Origin: Cyrtodaria siliqua
Lineage: Eukaryota > Mollusca > Bivalvia > Adapedonta > Hiatellidae
Assembly (NCBI GenBank): GCA_037043455.1
Contig: JAWPHD010011008.1
Span: 23,695-87,694 of the forward strand
Length of the DNA stretch: 64,000 bases
Reading direction: 5' to 3'
Positions 35,090 to 43,900 of the stretch are shown here, piece by piece (position 1 is the first letter of the stretch; the number at the start of each line of letters is the position of its first letter). The notes beneath the pieces are model-generated. The model ran no database searches and was not told where the DNA came from. It worked only from the letters and a program-made list of their open reading frames with translations. A program made the position numbers and the translations under genes.

Positions 35090-35345
35090 TCTTGTCTTCC
35101 GACCCCTACCCTTGTCTCCCGGTCCCTCCCCTTATCTTCCGTACCCACGGCCACCTGTACCACACCTCCTGATACTGCCTATTGTGATCTATTGTTTTCA
35201 GACCAAGATTTATTAACTCCACGTCAGACAATCCCTTACACATTTTGAAATCAATTTTCTGTTCTAAGAATTTATTGTATAATTTCCCTAACCCAATTTT
35301 GTTAAAGTATGCAGAGCATAGCGTTTGCTCCCGGAGCCGCCATTT
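35090..35345 (-). pseudogene. SAM-domain-like remnant, right arm and spacer edge
   Basis: On the minus strand, after MAAPGANAMLC, a shifted frame is open from AYFNKIGLGKLYNKFLEQ through KIDFKMCKGLSDVELINLGL and KTIDHNRQYQE to a Trp/Arg-rich end near 35100. The order of hydrophobic and Gly-Leu positions fits a SAM domain (two helices, then LSD-x-EL-x-x-LGL). The ATG frame and the SAM frame differ, so there is a frameshift or a missing intron. It continues past the arm boundary (35198) into the spacer, so the spacer once belonged to the same coding unit. No other domain seen. Confidence 0.42.
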
Positions 35346-35399
35346 CTACCGGTGTTTCCTTCAAAACCTATTCCGATAAAAAGTCTACTTAACGACGAC

Positions 35400-36640
35400 T
35401 TGTAGTTTGCACAAGACAACTTACGAAATGCACATAACAACTTACTAAATGTACATAACAACTTACGAAACGCACATAACAACTTAGAAAATGCACATAA
35501 CAACTTAGAAAATGCACAAGACAACTTAGAATATGCACATAACAACTTACGAAAAGCACATAACAACTTAGAAAATGCACATAACAACTTATAATATGCA
35601 CAGAACAACTTAAACAATGCACATCACAACTTAAACAATGCACATCACAACTTAGGAAATGCACATAACAACTTAGGAAATGCACAAGACAACTTAGAAA
35701 ATGCACATAACAACTTACGAAATGTACAGGACAACTTAGAAAATGTACATAACAACTTACAAAATGCACAAGACAACTTAGAATATGCACATAACAACTT
35801 ACGAAAAGCACATAACAACTTAGAAAATGCACATAACAACTTAGAAAATGCACATAACAATTTACGAAATGCACAGGACAACTTAGAAAATGCACATAAC
35901 AACTTACAAAATGCACAAGACAACTTAGAATATGCACATAACAACTTACAGAAAAGCACATAACAACTTAGAAAATGCACAGAACAACTTAAACCATGCA
36001 CATCACAACTTGAACAATGCACATCACAACTTACGAAATGCACATAACAACTTAGGAAATGCACAGGACAACTTAGAAAATGCACATGACAACTTAGAAA
36101 ATGCACATAACGACTTACGAAATGCACAGGACAACTTAGAAAATGCACATAACAACTTACAATATGCACATAACAACTTACGAAATGCACAGGACAACTT
36201 AGAAAATGCACATAACAACTTAGAAAATGCACATAACAACTTACAAAATGCACAGGACAACTTAGAAAATGCACATAACAACTTACGAAATGCACAGGAC
36301 AACTTAGAAAATGCACATAACAACTTACGAAAATCAAAACTTAGAAAATGCACATAACAACTTAGAAAATGCACAAGACGACTTGCAAAATGCACATAAC
36401 AACTTAGAAAATGCACAGGACAACTTAGAAAATGCACATGACAACATAGAAAATGCACATAACAACTTACTAAATGCACATAACAACTGAGAAAATGCAC
36501 AAGACAACTTAGAAAATGCACACAACAACTTACGAAATGCACATAACAACTTACGAAATGCACATCACAACTTAGAAAATGCACATAACAACTTAGAAAA
36601 TGCACAAAACGACTTACAAAGCGTACTGCACAAAATGCAA
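35400..36640. repeat. 21-bp minisatellite, right arm (inverted)
   Basis: Reverse complement of the left-arm array (TGCACATAACAACTTAGAAAA), about 59 units. The two arms therefore differ almost twofold in unit number although their flanks are nearly identical. Confidence 0.95.
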
Positions 36641-36714
36641 AAGGCCAACAGAAGGCAGCCGAGGCTTTCCATAGAAAACCCTAATAATGTGCTTAAGTTA
36701 AATACGCCGCATAT

Positions 36715-36870
36715 TGACCATTGGACTATTATTTATGACAGTATATATACTGTTAGTTAACAGTATATAAATATTGCATCCCAATGAGGGTGACAGTGGA
36801 TATTGTCAACCTGAGGAAAATAATGTCAACCGAGGAGAAGACTGGGATGCAATATTTATTTTATTTTAGC
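36715..36870. repeat. Hairpin element
   Basis: 'AAATATTGCATCCCA' and 'TGGGATGCAATATTT' form perfect 15-bp arms about 75 bases apart. A further short palindrome 'ACAGTATATATACTGT' lies just outside. The interior has two copies of 'TGTCAACC(T)GAGGA'. Confidence 0.8.
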
Positions 36871-36879
36871 GAACAAATG

Positions 36880-37974
36880 TTTTGATTAAAATTTAAATAT
36901 ACGAGGGGAAAAAATCGCAATATTATTTTTTTTATTTTTAATTTATATTTTTATACCAGTTTTGAGAAAGTAACAAATCTGCTCGCCACATTTTTTTTAT
37001 TGTCGTTTGGTAAACAAAGCGTCTTACGATTGACATAACTTCAACTGTATTTTAATAAGCGTCCACCGATTTCCAATTGCCGAAGCGTGTCGTTATTGGA
37101 AAAACCTAAAACCTATTTTTATACTTCCCGTGACGTCACAATCGTATGTTTACCGATGAACAGTAAAAATTGCTTCACGCTAAGGGTATGGGCAATTTAT
37201 ACAAGAGTGTAAACGTGAGGTATAATAATTGTACATATTATTCAATAAAAGTGTAGTTAGATCATAAAACAAGTATTTATTACAGCCTTAAAGCATCATA
37301 TTTTATTAATTAATATAATTATTAATGATTTATGTTTCAAACAACTAACCGACCCATCGAGTTTTTACCGAACAAACTATTTCATTAACGATTAATTAAA
37401 ATCCTTAAACATTTTATTTTATTTAATAGCATCATATAATGATTTTTGTATACAATGATGCGAGGTGGCCTTCCCTACAAAAGGTGGAACCCGACCCCGA
37501 CACACCCCACCCACACCCCCACCCCAATGGGAACTAGACACTGAATCGGTTTTGAGTTTAATGGGAATCAATAACAACATGACATTCAATTTAATTGTTC
37601 ATATTTCTCTCCATTATTCCCTGATTTTCTCATCACCGTTTCCAGTTCCAGCCCGATATGACATAAGGCGTAATAGGGTAATAAATCACTATTTAGTTCA
37701 TCCATAATATCACCAAAACGATCAATTAAAGATTAAATGATGATGCAAGTCTTTTTTTTATTTAAAAGTTTATATAATTACAAAATAATACGTGTAGTTT
37801 TGAAATTTAAAGTGTGTAAAAAACGACTGTCTGCCCGAAGTTACCGTTTTATGATTAATAACGCGACAATTAAATGTATTGTTGTCGTCTGTTAACTTAA
37901 ATATGTGTGGGCAGTAATTGTTAAACAAGTTGTCGTTGTGAGGAAGCACACATCTGCAATATCGGTGTCAGAAC
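36880..37974. other. Upstream region of gene B, no gene seen
   Basis: AT-rich with a C-rich patch at about 37490-37530. No clear TATA box was found for gene B. 'ATCTGCAATATCGGTGTCAG' just before the ATG could be the end of a 5' UTR intron, as in gene A, but no partner donor was identified. Confidence 0.4.
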
Positions 37975-40900
37975 ATGGAGTTTCGTTTGGTTTTAATTAT
38001 AGCGGTTGGTGCCCTATCATCAAATGTACATGGTAAGTAATTTTGGGTTTAATTATAGTGGTTGGTGCATTATCATCATATGTACATGACAAGTTATTTT
38101 AATTTTATTTATAGCGGTTGCTACATTAACATCCGTTGTAGATGGCAAGCTATTTTAGTTTTATTTATAGCGGTTGCTGCATTAACATCCGTTGTAGATG
38201 GCAAGCTATTTCAGTTTTATTTATAGCGGTTGCTGCATTAACATCCGTTCTAGATGGCAAGCTATTTTAGTTTTATTTATAGCGGTTGGTGCAATAACAT
38301 CCGTTCTAGATGGCAAGCTATTTCAGTTTTATTTATAGCAGTTGGTGCATTAACCTCCGTTCTAGATGGCAAGCTATTTTAGTTTTATTTATAGCGGTTG
38401 CTGCATTAACATCCGTTGTAGATGGCAAGCTATTTCAGTTTTATTTATAGCGGTTGCTGCATTAACATCCGTTCTAGATGGCAAGTTATTTTAGTTTTAT
38501 TTATAGCGGTTGGTGCAATAACATCCGTTCTACATGGCAAGCTATTTTGTTTTTCTTTATAGCGTTTGGTGCATTAACATCCGCTGTAGATGGCAAGCTT
38601 TTTTGCTTTTCTTTCTAGCTGTTGGTGCATTAACATCCGTTCTAGATGGCAAGCTATTTTAGTTTTATTTATAGCAGTTGCTGCATTAACAGCCGCTGTA
38701 GGTGGCACGCTGTTTTAGTTTTACTGATAGCGGTTGGTGCATTGACCTCCGTTCTAGATGGCAAGCTATTTTGTTTTTCTTTATAGCGGTTGGTGCATTA
38801 ACATCCGTTCTAGATGGCAAGCTATTTTAGTCTTTATAGCGGTTGGTGCATTAACATCCGTTCTAGATGGCAAGCTATTTTAGTTTTATTTATAGCGGTT
38901 GGTGCATTAACATCCGTTCTAGACGGCAAGCTATTTTAGTTTTCTTTATAGCGGTTGGTTCATTAACATCCATTCTAGATGGCAAGCTATTTTGGTTTTA
39001 TTTTAGCGGTTGTTGCATTAACATCCGTTGTAGATGCCAAGCTATTTTGGTTTTATTTATAATGGTTGCTGCATTAACCTCCGTTGTAGATGGCGAGCTA
39101 TTTTGGTTTTATTCATAGTGGTTGGTGCATTAACATCAAATGTACACTGAAAGTAATTTTGGTTTTAATTATAGCGGTTGCTGCATTAACAACCGCTGTA
39201 GATGGCAAGCTATTTTGGTTTTAATTATAGCAGTTGCTGCACTAACATCCGTTGTAGATGGCAAGCTATTTTGGATTTTATTATAGCGGTTGCTGCATTA
39301 ACATCCGTTGTAGATGGCTGGCTATTTTGGTTTTAGTTATAGCTTTGGTGCATTGACATCATGTGGAGATTGTCCTCTGTCTTGTATTTTCGTACCCTAA
39401 ACGCTTCATTCTCTTGTTGTCCTGTCATTGAGAACATTCTCGGTGGCTTTTTATGCATTTGAATTTAATATATATATTTTGTCATCTTACCATCGCGTTT
39501 ACAAGTCGATGCGCGATGGTACGATGGCGATGGTACAATCGATGACGATGGTACGATGACGACGATACGATGGTCCATCGTGTTATCACCATCGTAGCAT
39601 CGCCATCATACCATCGTACCATCACGCAACGACTTGTAAACGTGATGGAACGATTGCACGATGGCACGATGGCGGTAGTACGATGAAACATCGTACCATC
39701 TTAACATCGCGTTTACAAGTTTACAATGTACTATAACTAGTCGATGCTAGATGGTACGATGACGATGGTACGGTGGCGATAACGCGACGGACCATCGTGC
39801 CATCGTATCATCGCCATCGTACCATCGCCATCATACTATCGCGAATCGACTTGTAAACGTCGATACGGTTATAACGGAACACCGTACATTAGTGTAGAAA
39901 ATAGTCATCTCACAAATATTGTTCGTGCACCTGACACATTTATACACTATGAGACGATATACATGATCCTGTCTGTTCATGCGTTTGTTGATTCTAAGAG
40001 ATCCTATTTTACTTATATTGTCTATTACTGCTACACTGTTGTGTTTTCTTTTGCGGATACAGGCTTAGTAGAGGGGGTTGACGGGGGCGTGGCGGGGTGC
40101 TGGGGTGGGGGCGGTTTTGCAAGTAAGTTACACTGTCCCGTTTTATTGGAATGAAAATAGTGTAGGCGTGAGGTTTGGTGCACCCTAGAAACCTGGTTTA
40201 AACACCAAGCACAATCGTAACTATTCGGTTATTTCCGTATCACTCCGGTAAAAGGGTCGAGATGAACATTCGGTTATTTCCTCGATATATGATATTCTTT
40301 CACCCTTTATTTCACGAGTGTGATAAAGTTTTATTGCCCGGCGACAAAATCCTGATTGATATGACTAGCTTCGTCTATGTCGTATCGTATATTCAAAAAC
40401 AACATATTTATAGGGAAATATATGATAAATACGTATTGCATATCTATTGTTTAAAATGCGTGTTTTGGTTGGCTGCTCACTGTGGTTGTTACACTTCCGA
40501 CCGACAGATGTATCTATTTTTAAGCACAGGTGTGTCAGGATTAATGAATCGTTTATGTTTTTGTCGTTGATATATCATATATCCCACACAGTATAATTGT
40601 CTTTTTTTCCTAAACGGGACCATGTCATTTCGGTATGGTTTGACGAACTTTATATACACTGCATTAAAACATAAAAAAACATGAACGAATTATAGCAGTT
40701 GTTTATAAGTTCATAACCAAATAAAACAAGATGTATAGTTATCGATATATTTACCGCCCGCAAATTCCTTCTTTGAATTAAGACCATTCCATTTATGTGA
40801 CAAAGGGGTGTTTTGTGGAAAATGACTGATCAGCAGCCGGAAATTGTAAACCCTGCAAGTTACTCGCAGGCTGATCGTGTTTTACAATGGACGCAAAGGC

Positions 40901-43900
40901 TATTATAGTCATGATTCTCTCTAATCCCCTGTATATTTGAATTATCAATTATGTTTTAATATTTAATAACCACTAAGAATTTTATCATTTCTCAATTAAA
41001 AAACACACGAAAATGTAGATTTGATAACAAATAAATAATCTTGCCACATGGATCCTTGGGTGGTGCCCCTTTATATTTGTGTTTTTCATGGTTGATCGTC
41101 AATCACGATGGTCGACGTTACTAAAATGAAAACAAATAAAGGCCACCATTTTAAAACATCTTTTTGGAAACCCCTAAGTCAATAGTAATAAAACGGTCTG
41201 TTCTTTTTATTGACGCATATTTTACAAAGAGTTACAAATAATAATGTAAACACGTCTAATTCTCTGCTATGCAGATATAAATGAAAGTATGTCAAATGTA
41301 CCTTTACTGGCGCCGTTCATTAATTTCTTTCATCGCTACCTATTATATCTTATACAGCCGAATGAACTAGTCATTTTAAACAACAAGTCTGTAACGTTCG
41401 TCACCACCGACGTCATCTACCCTAGCATTATGTCTTGTGCATGCTCCTTAGTTTGGGCTATTCCTAATGAATGAATAAACGTATGACACATTGTTTCTTT
41501 GATGGTGTCCTTTCATAAGTGCCGGTTCTAAAATTCTTCTCAAATTACGGACATTTCAGTTGAGTTAATTACATTAAAAGTTCACGTACACGTGATGTCC
41601 GTCGTCGTCAGTTTTTCAAGACGGCTACAATGGCTACGCAATTTGTTACATAAAGACATCTATATTATATATATATAAATACATTTTGACATCACTGAAA
41701 CGGCTTTTTTTATTTAACTAATTAAGCCACGATGTTCCTTGGATAGAGTTCTTTCAGACCGATACTCAAAGTTCAAAGATCATATTAAAACATATATGTA
41801 TAGACTATATTAAAGAGCGTTTCCTTGATATATGTATACGCTTTTCTATAAGTGTGCCTCTTGTTAAGAAGATTGTAAATCACTACACACAAATGAAACA
41901 TCTCATATTAGTAATGCAGTAATGCAGTTAAGATATTGTCAGCATTTAATGATCCAGAAGATGAAGATGGATTATTCTTAAATATAGTAAATAAAATAAA
42001 TATATAAAAGGAGAGGTAACGAGTTATGTTTAGAGAATGAACGCGTGTAAAAGCATAATTGGCAGATTTGTTTATATGAAAAGTTAAATTACCGTATTTG
42101 CTTAAATACCCCATCCAGCCCCTTCCCCAAGAAGCGAAAACGGGGTTGGCTGGGGTATGAAATTAAACCTTAATTAGGCTTATTAATTAATTAGTCGCAT
42201 ATTGTAGGTAATTTTAAACAGGTTATAGCATTTGTTCAGTAAAAAAAGTTTGTAAGCGTGTTTTATTGGCGAAATATCCGTTTTAAAATCAGGCTAATAT
42301 AAGCTTTCCCATCTCTTAATGGAATTAAGGCGGGACAACGTAATGAAATATATGTTTTCTAAACAATACACAGAACCACTTTATTATAAAAAAAAAAAAA
42401 TTATTTTCCAGGACAGTGCAATGGTAAAGCTGATATCGTGATAGCGGTTCCTGGTGCAGGACCTGGATCATGGGAAGTCCCCCACACAGAGTTTGAGTCC
42501 TTTGAACCAAATCTGATCGATCTGTTGGATAACGTCAACATAGCACCTAATCAGGTGAACGTCGGTCTTATCCTTTATGGAAACGAAACTGTTATCAGTG
42601 CTTCCCCGCAACCCTACAAAACCAGAGCACAAGTCAATACAAGAGTCACGCTTATGGGTCAAAGGAATATGCACAGGGATCAACTGGTGTCGGAATTAAA
42701 TGTTGCCAATGCTATAGACGGTATACATGCAATGTTGCTGAGTCCACCGAAAGAATATGGACCTCAAATACTACGACCCAATGCCAAAAAGATCGGGATC
42801 ATCTTTTTGTATGGTACTGCTCCTACAGAAGAAATAAGCCGGATAACTTGTAAGTTAGGATTTCAGATAATATTTTAAAACACAGTTATTCTTAATAACC
42901 GTTTTATGAACAATAGGTTTCTTGTTATTTTGCCACGACGCTAATTTTATAGAAACAAGTACATAAATAGCTTTTTTTGCCATTTTTGGAAGTCTTTAAA
43001 TTCCTTTAGTGGCTTATGTTATATATATAAATTGTTTTTTTTACTCTTTTAAAGGTAGCACCAGTACGGCAGTCAGCTCCCAAAAGTTTTTAAATTTGCC
43101 GTTATTGATTATGAATATTGTATTATTGTCACTCGTGCATGACTTGATATATAGCATGTACAAACAAACAAAAAAATCGTTTTTGTGTATGTTTTTTTGG
43201 GAGTTTGTGTTTCATCTTTGTATTCTGCTTTAGATGCTGCAGAAAGAGCCAAACGGCGGGGCATTGTGTTGTATGCAATCGGTGCCAATGGAACTGTGCC
43301 AGCATATTTGCGGGCTGTAGGGACAGACATCTGCAGATTGATGATGATGACTAATTTTGAGGAGGGGCTGCCACATGCCGTGCCGGACCTTGCCAAGGGA
43401 CTTTGCGCCGGTGAGAAACGTGCTGTTTTTTGGCTTTCTACGTGATTTATATTCATATATTTACGATTATTTGTGCGTTATATTTATATTGCCTATCAAA
43501 GCTAGCTAGTTTATTTATGTATATAGCCCGGCGGGGATTTTTCTTTACACTGCTCCTTTTAATTTGGTTGACAATGGGGTAAGAGAGAAGGTTCACCGTA
43601 TAGAATCTGGCTTAAATCTCCAGCGGACTTTTTACCACTGACCGTGAGCGTCTCCTTGGCCGAATGGTTAACGACGTTGCCTTGTAAACCTTCGCCTCTC
43701 ACCCCTGCGGGTTCGAATCCCACTGGGAGATCGACTTGTAAGTGCAGAAGTGTCGATTCTTACGAATGGCGGGAGGTGGACAGTACTGGTTCTACCCAGG
43801 AAAAGTGGGTGGTCTGCCTCCACCACAAAACAAAATCCACCGTCATATATAACCTTGAAAATGACGCAAAACACCATACAACCACTGACCGTGTCAAGCC

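Larger units (their letters stand above)
33566..36674. repeat. Giant inverted repeat (arms ~0.9 and ~1.5 kb, 717-bp spacer)
   Basis: Left arm 33566-34480, right arm 35198-36674. From the outside in, both arms contain 'CTATGGAAAGCCTCGGCTGC', a segment through 'TTTTGTGCAGTACGCTT', a 21-bp tandem array (about 32 units left, about 59 units right), then about 200 bp of near-identical unique sequence ending 'AATCTTGGTCTGAA'. Arm identity in the unique parts is about 90%. Internal tandem arrays within long inverted arms recall FB/foldback transposons. The spacer is CT-rich and holds its own hairpin (34594-34706). Confidence 0.93.

Noticed and set aside
40262..40570. 102-aa frame in gene B intron 1
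   Set aside because: Not flanked by usable splice sites in phase with gene B and shows no domain.
43066..43170. Extra gene B exon after TCTTTTAAAG
   Set aside because: The acceptor-like site leads into sequence without gene A counterpart; exons 2 and 3 already join in phase and align with gene A across the junction.
43647..43720. Functional tRNA gene
   Set aside because: A and B boxes are good, but the sequence continues into a SINE body, has a target duplication and does not fold as a complete tRNA by inspection.
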